A stretch of DNA of 64,000 nt from Virgibacillus siamensis (lineage in GTDB: Bacteria > Bacillota > Bacilli > Bacillales > Amphibacillaceae): NCBI RefSeq assembly GCF_900162695.1, contig NZ_FUIH01000007.1:186001-250000 (forward strand), written 5' to 3'. Of this stretch, positions 7,700-17,508 are shown one piece after another; position 1 is the stretch's first letter, and the number at the start of each line of letters is the position of its first letter. Position numbers and translations under genes: made by a program. Under the pieces are notes generated by a model. That model made no database searches, had not been told where the DNA came from, and saw only the letters and a list, made by a program, of their open reading frames with translations.

Positions 7700-8320
7700 A
7701 TGTCTGATATAAATAAAGATGTACACAAGCATGATTTACTCGGTGGACGTTTGTGTTTGGATTTTGCCAATACAGTAAGTTGGCACGATAGCAGTGAGAA
7801 ATCAGAGGAGTTGCTGACAAGTTACGAGAAGCTGGTTAACTGGAGTGTGCATGCCAATATTCTTAAAAAGCAGCAATCGCTTTCCCTGCTAAAAAAAGCA
7901 GAAAGACAACCTTCTGAGGCAAAAGAGGTTCTTCAACAAGCTATTGAGCTGCGGGAATCGATTTATCGAATATTTAGTTTGGTAGTAAACAATGAAACAC
8001 CAGCGTCTGAGGATCTTTCTATTTTGAATGAGGCCTTAAGCAATGCTTACGGGATGATACGGGTAGTCCCTGGCGAAAATAATTTTTCATTGGAATTTTT
8101 GAATTGTGAAGAACAATTAGACGGAATGCTTCCACCAATTGTTCAATCCGCTATAGACATTCTTATTTCCGAAAAAGAATTAAGTAGAGTGAAAAAATGT
8201 GAAGGGGATCCGTGTGGATGGCTGTTTTTGGATACAAGCCGCAATCGCAGCAGACGCTGGTGTTCAATGGCAGATTGCGGGAATCGTGCTAAAGCAAAGC
8301 GATTTTATCATAAAAAATAA
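7700..8320 (+). CDS. CGNR zinc-finger transcriptional regulator with ABATE domain
   Basis: 206 residues. The N-terminal GGRLCLDFANTV motif opens the ABATE domain (putative stress-induced ligand-binding region). The C-terminus has the zinc finger with C (KKCEGDPCGWLFLD) and the signature WCSMADCGNRAKAKRF, whose CGNR gives the family its name. Start ATG 7700 is preceded by AAGGAG. It is divergent from the DinB-like gene across a shared promoter region with repeated GGTTATA words. The ligand is unknown. Confidence 0.88.
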   Translation: MSDINKDVHKHDLLGGRLCLDFANTVSWHDSSEKSEELLTSYEKLVNWSVHANILKKQQSLSLLKKAERQPSEAKEVLQQAIELRESIYRIFSLVVNNETPASEDLSILNEALSNAYGMIRVVPGENNFSLEFLNCEEQLDGMLPPIVQSAIDILISEKELSRVKKCEGDPCGWLFLDTSRNRSRRWCSMADCGNRAKAKRFYHKK

Positions 8321-8425
8321 TATTTCTAATACGGAGTTATTTTACCTCTAAAAATCTATCTTTGCCCCAAAAGGGCATGTCATATATAAATTTTTGCCTA
8401 TTTTTACAAAATAAAAAGCAATCAA

Positions 8426-8455
8426 TTGACACACAATACCATATGGAGGTATAGT
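8426..8455 (+). promoter_or_regulatory. csoR-copAZ promoter with CsoR operator in the spacer
   Basis: -35 TTGACA (8426-8431), 18-bp spacer and -10 TATAGT (8450-8455). The dyad ATACC-N7-GGTAT (8436-8452) fills the spacer, so a bound repressor would block RNA polymerase. Its form fits the pseudo-palindromes bound by CsoR, and csoR is the first gene downstream. Confidence 0.75.
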
Positions 8456-8485
8456 ATAAATATAAACCAAAAGGATGTGATTTAT

Positions 8486-8788
8486 TTGGATAAATTCTTG
8501 CATGATCAACCAAGTAAACCAAGAACACGAGATGAAAAGGAAAAAGTCATTAATCGTTTAAAGCGTATAGAAGGTCAAGTTCGCGGAATACAAAAAATGG
8601 TGGAAGAGGATCGATATTGTATGGATATTTTAGTGCAAATAAGTGCTATTCAATCTGCATTAAAAAATGTTGGTTTCTCTGTAACGGAGCGGCATATTAA
8701 CCATTGTGTCAGTGATGCTATCAAACAAGGAGAAGGAAAAGAAACCATCGAAGAATTAATGAGTGTCATGAAGCAATTTTCCAAGTAG
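8486..8788 (+). CDS. csoR: Copper-sensing repressor CsoR
   Basis: 100 residues, all-alpha CsoR/RcnR fold with [18 protein letters not shown]. The Cu(I) ligand set Cys45, His70 and Cys74 (RYCMDIL and RHINHC) is complete when translation begins at the TTG at 8486, behind AAAGGATGTGA; the longer frame from 8426 covers the promoter and is rejected. In Bacillus, CsoR represses copZA and is released by Cu(I). The operator lies in its own promoter, so the csoR-copA-copZ transcript is probably autoregulated. copA starts 13 bp downstream. Confidence 0.94.
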   Translation: MDKFLHDQPSKPRTRDEKEKVINRLKRIEGQVRGIQKMVEEDRYCMDILVQISAIQSALKNVGFSVTERHINHCVSDAIKQGEGKETIEELMSVMKQFSK

Positions 8789-8801
8789 GGAGGGAGCCGC
8801 G

Positions 8802-11186
8802 ATGAACGAACCAAAACATGCAACACTCGGCATAACAGGAATGACCTGCGCTGCTTGTTCCAGTCGTGTTGAAAAAGTTTTAAATAAAATGGATGGGGTA
8901 GAAGCCCAAGTCAATTTGACAACTGAAAAGGCAACCGTCGATTACGACTCAGGAAAGGCTTCTATTGAGGATATTACGAAGAAAATAGAAAATACAGGTT
9001 ATGGTGTTCAGACGGAAAAGGCTGAATTTGATGTTACGGGGATGACTTGTGCAGCTTGTTCCAGCCGTATTGAAAAAGTTTTGAATAAACAAGATGGCGT
9101 TAAGCACGCAACAGTAAATTTAACAACGGAAAGTGCGGCAATCGAGTATAACGCCGGATTAGTTGATCAAAAGGCTTTGATTGAGAAGATCCGAAAAATT
9201 GGTTATGATGCGAAACCAAAAGCGGAGGCGGTGGAAAAACAATCCTTTAAAGAAAAAGAACTGCAGCGTAAGAGGACAAAGCTTATCATTTCAGCTGTAC
9301 TGTCTGCGCCATTATTAATAACAATGCTCGTTCACTTATTTGGCATGAATCTGCCGGGCATATTCATGAATCCATGGTTCCAATTTGCTCTGGCAACGCC
9401 TGTTCAATTTATTATCGGCTGGCAATTTTATGTTGGGGCGTATAAGAACCTTCGCAATGGCGGGGCGAACATGGATGTGCTTGTTGCATTAGGTACGAGT
9501 GCCGCTTATTTCTACAGTTTATATGAAGCACTGAAGACAATCGGCAGTCCAGAGTATATGCCGCATTTATATTTTGAAACGAGTGCTGTATTAATCACAT
9601 TGATTTTATTTGGCAAGTATTTGGAAGCAAAAGCAAAAAGCCAGACAACGAATGCACTGTCCTCTTTGCTTAATTTACAGGCAAAGGAAGCCCGTGTTTT
9701 AAGAAATGGCGAAGAAATAATGATTCCGGTTGAGGAAGTTATTGTTGGTGACCGATTAATTGTAAAGCCAGGTGAGAAAATACCTGTAGACGGTATGGTT
9801 GCAAAGGGAAAAACATCAGTTGATGAATCGATGATTACAGGTGAATCAATTCCTGTTGAAAAAAAAGCAAACGCTGCTGTTATCGGATCGACGATAAACA
9901 AAAATGGTTCGATTGAAATGGAAGCGACAAAGGTAGGTAAAGATACTGCTCTTGCATCGATTGTCAAGGTTGTGGAAGAAGCTCAAGGATCGAAGGCGCC
10001 AATTCAACGTTTAGCAGATGTTATATCCGGCTATTTCGTGCCGATTGTTGTAGGAATTGCCGTTCTGACATTTATCATATGGATCGCGTTTGTCCAGCCT
10101 GGTGAATTGGAATCTGCCTTAGTAGCAGCAATTGCCGTACTTGTCATTGCTTGTCCATGTGCTTTAGGATTGGCGACTCCAACATCGATAATGGTAGGGA
10201 CAGGAAAAGCTGCCGAAAGCGGAATCTTGTTTAAAGGTGGAGAACACCTGGAAAAAACGCATCAATTAGAGGCAATAATCCTTGATAAAACAGGGACAAT
10301 TACAAAAGGAAAACCTGAAGTAACAAACTTTACAGGTGATGAGGAAACATTACAATTACTCGCGAGTGCGGAAAAAGGTTCCGAGCATCCGCTTGCAGAG
10401 GCCATTGTTGCGTATGCAACAGAGAAAGACATTGATTTTGTGGAAGTGGATGAATTTAATGCAATACCCGGTCACGGTATTAAAGTTAAAATTTCCGGAA
10501 AACATGTGCTTGTTGGAAATCGAAAATTAATGCAAGATCATCATGTCGATGTTGTTGGTATGGAACAAGATTTGATTGATTACGAAGTTGAAGGTAAAAC
10601 AGCAATGCTGATTGCCATTGATGGAAACTATCGTGGTATTGTCGCAGTTGCAGACACAATCAAAGAAACTGCGCCGCAAGCAATTAAAGGGTTGCATGAA
10701 CAAGGCCTGGAAGTGATCATGCTAACGGGTGACAATGACCGGACAGCACAAGCGATTGCAAAACAAGTAGGAATTGACCATGTGATTGCGCAAGTATTAC
10801 CTGAAGAAAAGGCGGATAAAGTTAAGGAAATTCAGGCACAAGGTAAAAAGGTGGCAATGGTTGGTGACGGCGTGAACGATGCACCTGCATTGGTTACTGC
10901 GGATATTGGAATTGCCATCGGAACCGGTACAGAAGTGGCGATTGAAGCGGCTGACGTTACAATTCTTGGCGGAGAACTTTTGCTTATACTGAAAGCCATT
11001 CAAATCAGTCATGCAACCATTCGGAATATCCGTCAAAACCTTTTCTGGGCTTTCGGCTACAATACGGCGGGAATTCCTGTTGCAGCAGTCGGCTTGCTTG
11101 CACCGTGGATTGCCGGTGCTGCAATGGCGTTAAGCTCTGTCAGTGTTGTTTCCAATTCCCTTCGATTGAAGCGGGCCAAAATATAA
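8802..11186 (+). CDS. copA: Copper-exporting P1B-type ATPase CopA
   Basis: 794 residues. Two N-terminal heavy-metal domains, each with [10 protein letters not shown] (about residues 13 and 82), eight membrane spans, transport motif CPC ([13 protein letters not shown], about 450), phosphorylation motif [10 protein letters not shown] (about 494) and hinge [10 protein letters not shown] (about 688). CPC with CXXC domains marks a Cu(I)/Ag(I) exporter of the cytoplasmic membrane. Start ATG 8802 follows AGGGAGGG. It lies between csoR and copZ in the expected order. Function is well supported. Confidence 0.96.
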   Translation: MNEPKHATLGITGMTCAACSSRVEKVLNKMDGVEAQVNLTTEKATVDYDSGKASIEDITKKIENTGYGVQTEKAEFDVTGMTCAACSSRIEKVLNKQDGVKHATVNLTTESAAIEYNAGLVDQKALIEKIRKIGYDAKPKAEAVEKQSFKEKELQRKRTKLIISAVLSAPLLITMLVHLFGMNLPGIFMNPWFQFALATPVQFIIGWQFYVGAYKNLRNGGANMDVLVALGTSAAYFYSLYEALKTIGSPEYMPHLYFETSAVLITLILFGKYLEAKAKSQTTNALSSLLNLQAKEARVLRNGEEIMIPVEEVIVGDRLIVKPGEKIPVDGMVAKGKTSVDESMITGESIPVEKKANAAVIGSTINKNGSIEMEATKVGKDTALASIVKVVEEAQGSKAPIQRLADVISGYFVPIVVGIAVLTFIIWIAFVQPGELESALVAAIAVLVIACPCALGLATPTSIMVGTGKAAESGILFKGGEHLEKTHQLEAIILDKTGTITKGKPEVTNFTGDEETLQLLASAEKGSEHPLAEAIVAYATEKDIDFVEVDEFNAIPGHGIKVKISGKHVLVGNRKLMQDHHVDVVGMEQDLIDYEVEGKTAMLIAIDGNYRGIVAVADTIKETAPQAIKGLHEQGLEVIMLTGDNDRTAQAIAKQVGIDHVIAQVLPEEKADKVKEIQAQGKKVAMVGDGVNDAPALVTADIGIAIGTGTEVAIEAADVTILGGELLLILKAIQISHATIRNIRQNLFWAFGYNTAGIPVAAVGLLAPWIAGAAMALSSVSVVSNSLRLKRAKI

Positions 11187-11234
11187 TGAAAAGCTGATAA
11201 TGCGTTTGGATTTTTGAAAGGGGGTGAAGACAGT

Positions 11235-11444
11235 ATGAAAAAGGTGACCTTGGATGTACAAGGAATGTCATGCGGCCATTGTAAATCATCTGTTGAAGGT
11301 GCTCTTAACGGGTTAGATGGAGTCAGCAGTGCTGAAGTTGATTTGGCCAGTGGAAAAGTAGATGTTACGTATGATGATGGGCGGGTCACACTGGCAGAAA
11401 TGCGTGAAGCAGTGGAAGAGCAAGGTTATGATGTTGTGGCATAA
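11235..11444 (+). CDS. copZ: Copper chaperone CopZ
   Basis: 69 residues forming one heavy-metal-associated domain. The metal motif reads GMSCGHCKSS (MxCxxC), with the ferredoxin-like beta-alpha pattern ending EQGYDVV. It hands Cu(I) to CopA in the cytoplasm. The start ATG 11235 is preceded by AAAGGGGGTGA; the upstream in-frame ATG at 11214 has no site. It is the last gene of the csoR-copA-copZ operon, and a terminator follows 13 bp downstream. Confidence 0.94.
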   Translation: MKKVTLDVQGMSCGHCKSSVEGALNGLDGVSSAEVDLASGKVDVTYDDGRVTLAEMREAVEEQGYDVVA

Positions 11445-11456
11445 CTTAATATATGG

Positions 11457-11490
11457 GCTGATTCCTTGGATGGGATCAGCTTGTTTATTT
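11457..11490 (+). terminator. Intrinsic terminator after copZ
   Basis: Stem GCTGATTCC (11457-11465) with GGGATCAGC (11472-11480), one G-T pair, loop TTGGAT, followed by TTGTTTATTT. It ends the csoR-copA-copZ transcript before the 21-bp array and copB. Confidence 0.8.
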
Positions 11491-11531
11491 GGGTATAGTA
11501 CTTTGTATTGAAAGCAGCAGAACGCATAAAG

Positions 11532-11657
11532 TGAAATCCTGATAAAAAGCTGAAAGTGCCTGATAACAGTATCAAAGTGACTGATAAAAAGCTGAAAGTG
11601 GCTGATAAATGTCCCAAAGTAACTGATAAGAGTAGAAAAGTGACTGATAAAATGAAT
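11532..11657 (+). repeat. 21-bp tandem array A (core AAAGTGACTGATAA)
   Basis: Five full units of exactly 21 bp start at 11553, 11574, 11595, 11616 and 11637, each with AAAGTRRCTGATAA followed by seven variable bases. A slightly longer first copy lies at about 11529-11552. It sits between the copZ terminator and copB. Because 21 is a multiple of 3, the array is open in the copB frame and would encode seven-residue repeats of the type KVTDKxx. The lack of a ribosome site before it, and a good start at 11694, argue that it is not translated. Confidence 0.85.
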
Positions 11658-11693
11658 TTTTTCCTGCAGACAACAGTGGAAAGGGTTGATATT

Positions 11694-13829
11694 ATGGCAA
11701 ATCACGATGAAAAACATCAAACAGAACATGACCACCAACACAACCAGGAACATAATCATCACAGCCATGGTGGTCATGCAGAACACAACACCAAAACCCA
11801 TGATCATGATCAGCACAACCACCAGGAACACAATCATCAAGGACATAACCATGGTGATCATGGCGGCCACAATCACCATGATCACGGGGATATGGTTAAT
11901 GACTTCAAAAAACGATTTTATATTTCGTTGATTGTTACGATTCCGGTTCTAATTTTGTCACCAATGATACAGCAGTTTATTGGTGTTGATTGGCGGTTTA
12001 CGAATGATCAATATATCTTATTTGCTCTATCAACATTTATCTTTTTCTATGGCGGATGGCCATTTATTACCGGTGGGATTAGTGAATTAAAAGATAAAAA
12101 CCCCGGAATGATGACACTAATAGGACTTGCTATCGTGGTAGCTTATGTATATAGCTCCCTGACTGTATTCGGATTGGAAGGGAAAGACTTTTTCTGGGAA
12201 CTTGCCACCTTGATTGACATTATGCTGTTGGGGCACTGGATAGAAATGCGTTCTGTAATGGGGGCATCCAATGCGCTCGAAGAACTTGTTAAGCTTATGC
12301 CCAGTGAAGCACATAAATTGAATGAACATGATGAAGTACAGGATGTCCCGGTTTCAGATTTGACACATAGAGATCGAGTCCTGGTAAAGCCCGGTGAAAA
12401 AATCCCCGTCGATGGAGTAATTCTGGACGGTAAATCTGCGATAGACGAATCGATGCTTACCGGGGAATCTGTGCCAGTGGAAAAAAATATAGGTGATGAA
12501 GTAATCGGTGGTTCCGTTAATAATGAAGGATCGCTTACAATACAAGTTGAAAAAACCGGCAATGATTCATACCTGACCCAAGTTATTACATTGGTAAAAG
12601 AGGCACAGGAATCAAAGTCCAGAACTCAGGATATTACAAACCGAGCGGCGAAATGGCTGTTTTATGTTGCCTTGGCGTCCGGTCTTATTACATTGATCAT
12701 CTGGTTACTTATCGGGTATTCGTTTGATGTTTCCCTGGAGCGAATGGTTACTGTTATGGTTATTACATGTCCGCATGCACTGGGATTGGCGGCACCTCTT
12801 GTTATTGCAGTTTCTACATCTATAACTGCTAAAAATGGATTACTGATTAGAAATCGCGCTAATTTTGAAGGTGCAAGAAATCTGAATGCAGTTGTTTTTG
12901 ATAAAACAGGTACACTGACAAAAGGTGAATTCGGAGTGACAAATATTGTTCCGAATAAACAGTATAAGGAAGAAGAAATCTTAAACTGGGCTGCGAGCCT
13001 GGAGCAGAACTCAGAGCATCCGATTGCTGCAGGGATTGTAAATTCCGCAAAAGAAAAAAAGCTGAAGCTCAATAAGATAACCGATTTTGAATCCATTATC
13101 GGAAAGGGAATCCAGGGAATAATAGACGGCAAAAAGGTCAATGTTGTCAGTCCCGGATATGTTGATAACAATGGTATGGAATATGACCGGCAACTATTTA
13201 ATGAAATGTCTGAAGAGGGAAAAACGGTCGTATTTGTATTAATTGATGATGAATTAGTTGGCATGATTGCCTTGGCTGATATGGTCCGGGAAACAGCCAA
13301 AGAGGCAATTGACTCCTTGAAAGAAAAAGGTATTCACTCAATCATGTTGACAGGTGATAATGAAAAAGTTGCGCACTGGGTTGCTGAACAATTGGATATT
13401 GACGAAGTATATGCAGAAGTGCTGCCGGATAAAAAAGCAGACAAGGTGAAGGAAATTAAGGCAAAAGGCTGGAAAGTTGCCATGACTGGTGACGGGGTAA
13501 ATGATGCTCCCGCACTGGCAACAGCCGATTTAGGAGTAGCCATTGGCGCCGGAACTGATGTGGCTATGGAAACAGCGGATGTTGTCCTTGTTAAAAGCAA
13601 TCCGAATGATGTTGTTTCTTTAATCGATTTATCGAAAAAAACCTACCAGAAAATGATTCAGAATCTATGGTGGGCAACCGGATATAATATATTTGCAATC
13701 CCGCTTGCGGCAGGGATTTTAGCTCCGATTGGGGTTGTGTTAAGTCCTGCAGTTGGAGCGGTATTAATGAGCTTGAGTACGGTGGTCGTGGCGATTAACG
13801 CACGATTGTTTAACTATGAAAAACAATAA
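11694..13829 (+). CDS. copB: CopB-type P1B ATPase with histidine-rich N-terminus
   Basis: 711 residues. The first 65 residues are extremely rich in His, Asp and Gln (runs like [12 protein letters not shown]), a likely metal buffer. The transport motif is CPH ([13 protein letters not shown], about 358) instead of CPC, then [10 protein letters not shown] (about 402) and [10 protein letters not shown] (about 600). CPH marks the P1B-3 (CopB) group, linked to Cu(II)/Ag export. I chose ATG 11694 behind GTGGAAAGGG; the frame from 11556 would translate the 21-bp array. A terminator and the repeat array separate it from copZ, so it may have its own promoter. Confidence 0.92.
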   Translation: MANHDEKHQTEHDHQHNQEHNHHSHGGHAEHNTKTHDHDQHNHQEHNHQGHNHGDHGGHNHHDHGDMVNDFKKRFYISLIVTIPVLILSPMIQQFIGVDWRFTNDQYILFALSTFIFFYGGWPFITGGISELKDKNPGMMTLIGLAIVVAYVYSSLTVFGLEGKDFFWELATLIDIMLLGHWIEMRSVMGASNALEELVKLMPSEAHKLNEHDEVQDVPVSDLTHRDRVLVKPGEKIPVDGVILDGKSAIDESMLTGESVPVEKNIGDEVIGGSVNNEGSLTIQVEKTGNDSYLTQVITLVKEAQESKSRTQDITNRAAKWLFYVALASGLITLIIWLLIGYSFDVSLERMVTVMVITCPHALGLAAPLVIAVSTSITAKNGLLIRNRANFEGARNLNAVVFDKTGTLTKGEFGVTNIVPNKQYKEEEILNWAASLEQNSEHPIAAGIVNSAKEKKLKLNKITDFESIIGKGIQGIIDGKKVNVVSPGYVDNNGMEYDRQLFNEMSEEGKTVVFVLIDDELVGMIALADMVRETAKEAIDSLKEKGIHSIMLTGDNEKVAHWVAEQLDIDEVYAEVLPDKKADKVKEIKAKGWKVAMTGDGVNDAPALATADLGVAIGAGTDVAMETADVVLVKSNPNDVVSLIDLSKKTYQKMIQNLWWATGYNIFAIPLAAGILAPIGVVLSPAVGAVLMSLSTVVVAINARLFNYEKQ

Positions 13830-13853
13830 CAAATAAATTGGAGGAGAATTAAT

Positions 13854-14465
13854 ATGAAAAACAAAAAATTATGGTTGGGCATCGTTCTAATATGGTCCGC
13901 TTTTTTTCTAGCTGCATGTGGCGGCGGAAATAATGAAACTGGTGCGGAAGGAAATGATGCAAATCAGCAAAATACAAGTGAGGAATCATCCTCTCATTCA
14001 CAAGGTAATATGTCTGAGCATATGTCCAGTTCAGGGAAAGTCCCGGCTGGTTTGAAGAAAGCAGAAAACCCTAAATATGAAGTTGGAAGTAATGCGATTA
14101 TTAAAGCCAAGCATATGCATATGAAGGGGATGAGTGGTGCGAAGGCAACCATTGCAGGAGCATATGACACAACAGCCTATACGGTTTCATTCACTCCGAC
14201 AAATGGCGGTGAGCCGGTAAAGAACCATAAATGGGTTATTCATGAGGAACTGCTTGTTAAAGACCCGGGAGATGCCACATTGGAACCAGGCACTGAAGTT
14301 ACCTTGAATGCAGGTCATATGAAGGGAATGGCAGGAGCAGCAGCCGTCATTGATTCAGCGAAGGAAACTACTGTATATATGGTTAACTTCACTCCAACAA
14401 CCGGTGGGGATAAAGTTGTTAATCATAAATGGGTTGTCGAAAGTGAACTTGAACCGGCTGAATAA
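13854..14465 (+). CDS. ydhK: YdhK-family lipoprotein (DUF1541)
   Basis: 203 residues. Signal peptide with lipobox (FFLAACGGG), a Ser/Asn-rich linker with several His and Met, then two copies of the DUF1541 repeat, each with KxMHMKGM or GHMKGM and ending NHKWV. The Met/His motifs could bind copper outside the membrane (inference). The start ATG 13854 follows GGAGGAG, 24 bp after copB, so the two genes are probably one transcript. YdhK proteins commonly accompany copper genes; the biochemical role is not established. Confidence 0.88.
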   Translation: MKNKKLWLGIVLIWSAFFLAACGGGNNETGAEGNDANQQNTSEESSSHSQGNMSEHMSSSGKVPAGLKKAENPKYEVGSNAIIKAKHMHMKGMSGAKATIAGAYDTTAYTVSFTPTNGGEPVKNHKWVIHEELLVKDPGDATLEPGTEVTLNAGHMKGMAGAAAVIDSAKETTVYMVNFTPTTGGDKVVNHKWVVESELEPAE

Positions 14466-14597
14466 AGACGATATTGTTGGTCCTGTAGTTGAAAAAACTT
14501 TTTAAAACAGGTAAAGGCTAAAAGGACTTAAAAAAGGAGCACTATTAAGTGACATTAAGGCAAGCTTTTCTCCATACAATATTTTGGGGTGAGAAAA

Positions 14598-15032
14598 ATG
14601 CCAAGGGTAAAATACACAAATTCTGACGTAGCCTTAGTGGCAAGGATGTTGAGAGCAGAAGCTGTAGGTGAAGGGAAACAAGGAATGTTGTATGTGGGAA
14701 ATGTAATAGTTAATCGGGCTGTAGCGGATTGTTTAGATTTTACGGACGTACGAACAATTCGAGATGTCATTTTTCAAGTGCAAGGAGGAAATTATTCGTT
14801 TGAAGCTGTTCAAAAAGGCAGTTTGTTTTATAAAAGGGCAAGAGCTGTTGAGAAAAAATTAGCAAGAAAGAATTTGAATTACTGGAGACAATACCCGGCG
14901 CAATACGCTCTTTGGTATTTCAATCCATATGCACCATGTCCTCCAACATGGTACGGTGAGCCTTTAACCGGTCGTTTTAAAAATCATTGTTATTATGAAC
15001 CGGCTGCCGGGACATGTCCCAGTGTTTATTGA
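14598..15032 (+). CDS. cwlJ: Cell-wall hydrolase of the SleB/CwlJ family
   Basis: 144 residues, the catalytic Hydrolase_2 domain alone, as in CwlJ (SleB carries extra domains). Conserved features: MLRAEAVGEGKQGMLYVGNV with the catalytic Glu, then TIRDVIFQ, and a Cys-rich end (NPYAPCPPTWYG, GTCPSVY). CwlJ degrades spore cortex peptidoglycan during germination, so the host is probably a spore former. Start ATG 14598 fits GGGGTGA; GTG 14589 overlaps the site. No gerQ lies beside it. The symbol reflects length and domain layout rather than proven orthology. Confidence 0.85.
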   Translation: MPRVKYTNSDVALVARMLRAEAVGEGKQGMLYVGNVIVNRAVADCLDFTDVRTIRDVIFQVQGGNYSFEAVQKGSLFYKRARAVEKKLARKNLNYWRQYPAQYALWYFNPYAPCPPTWYGEPLTGRFKNHCYYEPAAGTCPSVY

Positions 15033-15079
15033 ATCTTTAGATTAGATCCCGACTTATTGTATAGGATTGATTTGTATGG

Positions 15080-15434
15080 TTAGAACCAGTTGAGCGGTGA
15101 TGGTTTTGTGTTTTCGAAAACATGTTCGACTTCCGTATACATGTCAAGCCCCTGTTTACCCAATTCACGGCCGATGCTGGATGATTTATAGCCGCCCCAT
15201 GGAGCTTGGGCGAAATAGGGGTGGAAGTCATTGATCCAGACGGTCCCCATCCGCAATTGACTGGCTACTTGTTCGGCTTTCTTTAAATCTGTTGTCGATA
15301 CAGTCCCGGCCAATCCGTATTTGGAGTTGGACAGCTTGCTGTTCCGTGCAAAAGCGTTCAATTGTTAATAGGGGGCCAAATGTTTCTTCCTGGACGATGC
15401 GCCTTTTTCTGTTTCTATTGTAACATCAAATCAA
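15080..15434 (-). pseudogene. Remnant of a betaine-aldehyde-dehydrogenase-like gene
   Basis: The minus strand encodes the C-terminal part of an aldehyde dehydrogenase: NSKYGLAGTVSTTDLKKAEQ, VWINDFHPYFAQAPWGGYK and SSIGRELGKQGLDMY, ending near SPLNWF. Upstream parts of the same protein appear in other frames (VTIETEK, then IVQEETFGP), so at least two frameshifts are present and the catalytic Cys region is gone. It directly follows the broken reductase gene and is the last member of a decaying operon. The FHPYFAQAPWGG form is common in glycine-betaine aldehyde dehydrogenases, but the substrate cannot be fixed. Confidence 0.85.
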
Positions 15435-15938
15435 TCATGCGCTGCCTAATACACGTGTGCTGTGTGGCAGCTGAACCTTTGACCTGGGGTTAATGTAATG
15501 TTTAGCCTGACTTATCGCGACTGGCGCCCCGCCAAAGCCGGTGGCAATCAGTTTAACTTTACCTTCGTAGGTTGTAATATCTCCGGCGGCGTAAATTCCC
15601 GGAATATCGGTTTCCATTTTCTGATTAACAACAATAGAATTTTTCTCCAGTTCCAATCCCCACTCTTTAATAGCTCCAATGTTTGAAAGAAACCCGTGAT
15701 TAACCAGCAGGGCATCGACTTCTAGTTGTTCGGCGGCATCTCCTTTAGGTTCTTTTAAGGCAACGGATTCGATACGATCGTCATTACCAATCAATTGATC
15801 AATGGCCATAGGAGTTTTGATTTGGACATTTGTTTCTTGTAATTGCTTGACACTTTGTTCATGAGCCCTGAATTGATTCCGGCGGTGGACGAGCATGGTT
15901 TCTTCAGCGATGTCCTAGAGCATCAGAGCCCAATCAAC
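15435..15938 (-). pseudogene. Truncated, stop-containing ferredoxin/FAD reductase gene (YumC-like)
   Basis: The frame encodes only the C-terminal half of a thioredoxin-reductase-like ferredoxin-NADP reductase: VHRRNQFRAHEQSV, then GIYAAGDITTYEGKVKLIATG. Upstream of it the frame VDWALML is broken by a TAG (about 15915-15917) before DIAEE, and it begins inside the end of the Rieske gene. The N-terminal FAD domain has therefore been deleted and a nonsense change added. An intact gene would have supplied electrons to the Rieske protein upstream. The remnant is read from 15896 in a shorter open frame but should be inactive. Confidence 0.85.
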
Positions 15939-16296
15939 CTTTATAAACGATGACATTTTCGTCTTCTATACGCACATTAAAACTTGGGATTTTTTTATCG
16001 GGGTTGGCAAGCATTCGTCCTTCATTTTTAATATCAAATTCCCTGCCATGCCAAGGACAACGGATGATTTCACCGTGATGACAATAATCATATTGCCCCG
16101 GCCTGCTGTTAACAGTCGTCGCCCCGCACATCATTCCTTTATCAAGCGGAGCGCCCTGATGAATACACTGGTTCAAAAATGCATAGAATTCCCCATCTGG
16201 TGTGCGACATACCAATATCGTCTGCTTACCAAATGTTGCTTTCATCATGTCCCCCGGATTTATATCAGCAGTTTGGCATACAATTTGTTCCTTCAT
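15934..16296 (-). CDS. Rieske [2Fe-2S] ferredoxin-like protein
   Basis: 120 residues. The cluster ligands are complete: Cys-x-His (NQCIHQGAPLDKG) and Cys-x2-His (RCPWHGREFD), with an insertion rich in Tyr/His between them. Such proteins carry electrons to ring-hydroxylating or related oxygenases. I chose the ATG at 16296, 9 bases after GGAGG, giving MKEQIVCQTADI; the longer frame runs into the amidohydrolase gene. It starts one codon after the amidohydrolase stop, so both are co-translated. Its presumed reductase downstream is destroyed. Confidence 0.88.
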   Translation of the reverse strand: MKEQIVCQTADINPGDMMKATFGKQTILVCRTPDGEFYAFLNQCIHQGAPLDKGMMCGATTVNSRPGQYDYCHHGEIIRCPWHGREFDIKNEGRMLANPDKKIPSFNVRIEDENVIVYKG

Positions 16297-16297
16297 G

Positions 16298-17368
16298 CTA
16301 TTCATCCTCCGCTTTCGCCAGTTTCGGGTAAAAGTTTCTGGCGTTCTCGGCGAAAATCTTTTGCTTAAGCTCTGAATCCATACGTGGTAATGCTCTATGC
16401 GGAGAGTCGTAGTCCCAATGTGGATAATCAGTTGAGAAACAAAGCATTTCATCTGTACCCATCTGTTCAATAAGGGAATAGAATTCCTGTTTTGTCAGTT
16501 CTTCTGCAGGCTGAGTTGTAAAACGAACCTGATCTTTCATAATGTCACTTGGCTTTCGTTTCAGCCATGGGACTTCATGACGCAAATCCCGAAATTGCTG
16601 GTCCATTTTCCACATCAGATGCGGAATAAAAGTAAAGCCGCCTTCAATCATCATAAGACCAAGATTCGGGAATTTCTCAAATACACCATTGAACATCATG
16701 CTGGTAATTTGCTTCATGTGCGCTGTAGGAATCAACGTATGCCACTCAATAAAGTAGCGTGGCCATTTGCCGTAATAGACAGGTGGCTCATTATGGTGCA
16801 TACCAATCATTAAGTTATGTTTCTCAGCTGCTTCAAAAATTGGGTGATAATATGGTTCACCCCACATAATGTCATCTATCGGCAGTAATACCTGCACCAT
16901 TTTGGGATGAGAGCCTACACGTTCAATTTCTTTAATCGCTTCATCACGGTCCTGGGCAGCAATATGAACAGAACCGTATAACCGTTTATCCTGATCGAGC
17001 CAGGTTTCAATTTGCCAATCATTATAGGCTGTTGCTAAGGCCGTCGCCATTTCATGCCAACCATGCATCGAGGAAGGGGATGGATCCAGGGCTCCGGTCA
17101 AAATTCCAGCCTCATGACCGATTTCATCGAGCAATTGTCCCTGCATGAAATTTAAGTCCGTGCCTGCAGGTCTGCCATCCGGAAGTGCTGCATCAGCCCG
17201 ATCGACTCCTGCAACTGTCGGCTGTGTATATGGCATATGCTTTTCCTGTATCCAGTGGCAGTTTTCAATGTAATGTCTGAACGGTTCATCCAGCTTATCA
17301 ACAATATCACTATATTGAGCACGTTCATGAATGTCAGTATCGATAATTGCCATTTTGTTATGACCCAT
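16298..17368 (-). CDS. Amidohydrolase-family protein (ACMSD-like, Amidohydro_2)
   Basis: 356 residues with a TIM-barrel amidohydrolase pattern: DTDIHE near the N-terminus (a D-x-H variant of the H-x-H metal motif), GMHHNEPP about residue 190, EWHTLIPTAH about 215, and FSTDYPHWDYDSP about 318 with the conserved Asp. Relatives cleave or decarboxylate aromatic ring-fission products. Start ATG 17368 follows GGAGGCCATCAATT. It heads an operon with a Rieske protein and two broken redox genes, which suggests former breakdown of an aromatic or amine compound. The substrate is unknown and the pathway is no longer complete here. Confidence 0.85.
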   Translation of the reverse strand: MGHNKMAIIDTDIHERAQYSDIVDKLDEPFRHYIENCHWIQEKHMPYTQPTVAGVDRADAALPDGRPAGTDLNFMQGQLLDEIGHEAGILTGALDPSPSSMHGWHEMATALATAYNDWQIETWLDQDKRLYGSVHIAAQDRDEAIKEIERVGSHPKMVQVLLPIDDIMWGEPYYHPIFEAAEKHNLMIGMHHNEPPVYYGKWPRYFIEWHTLIPTAHMKQITSMMFNGVFEKFPNLGLMMIEGGFTFIPHLMWKMDQQFRDLRHEVPWLKRKPSDIMKDQVRFTTQPAEELTKQEFYSLIEQMGTDEMLCFSTDYPHWDYDSPHRALPRMDSELKQKIFAENARNFYPKLAKAEDE

Positions 17369-17468
17369 AATTGATGGCCTCCTTGAAACATTTTTCGAAC
17401 AATTGAAATAGTATCAGACCTTTTGAATTACTCCAAATCCACTCATAGCGAATGAGAGGCATTTAGGT

Positions 17469-17508
17469 CATTCAGTGAAGCTCAGTCAAGCTCAGTGACG
17501 TTCAGTGG
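17469..17508. repeat. Four 10-bp tandem repeats (core TTCAGTGA / CTCAGTGA)
   Basis: Four units of exactly 10 bp start at 17469, 17479, 17489 and 17499 (for example AGCTCAGTGA), followed by GCA and a T-run. They lie in the 500-bp divergent gap between the amidohydrolase and DUF421 genes. The rest of that gap holds only short open frames, including a possible membrane-peptide remnant (MGYSFYKTANKEVKLRR, 17637-17718) without a ribosome site. Confidence 0.75.

Noticed and set aside
11556..11693. N-terminal extension of CopB through the 21-bp repeats
   Set aside because: No ribosome site before 11556; a good site and a family-like His-rich start exist at 11694. The frame is open only because the repeat unit is a multiple of three.
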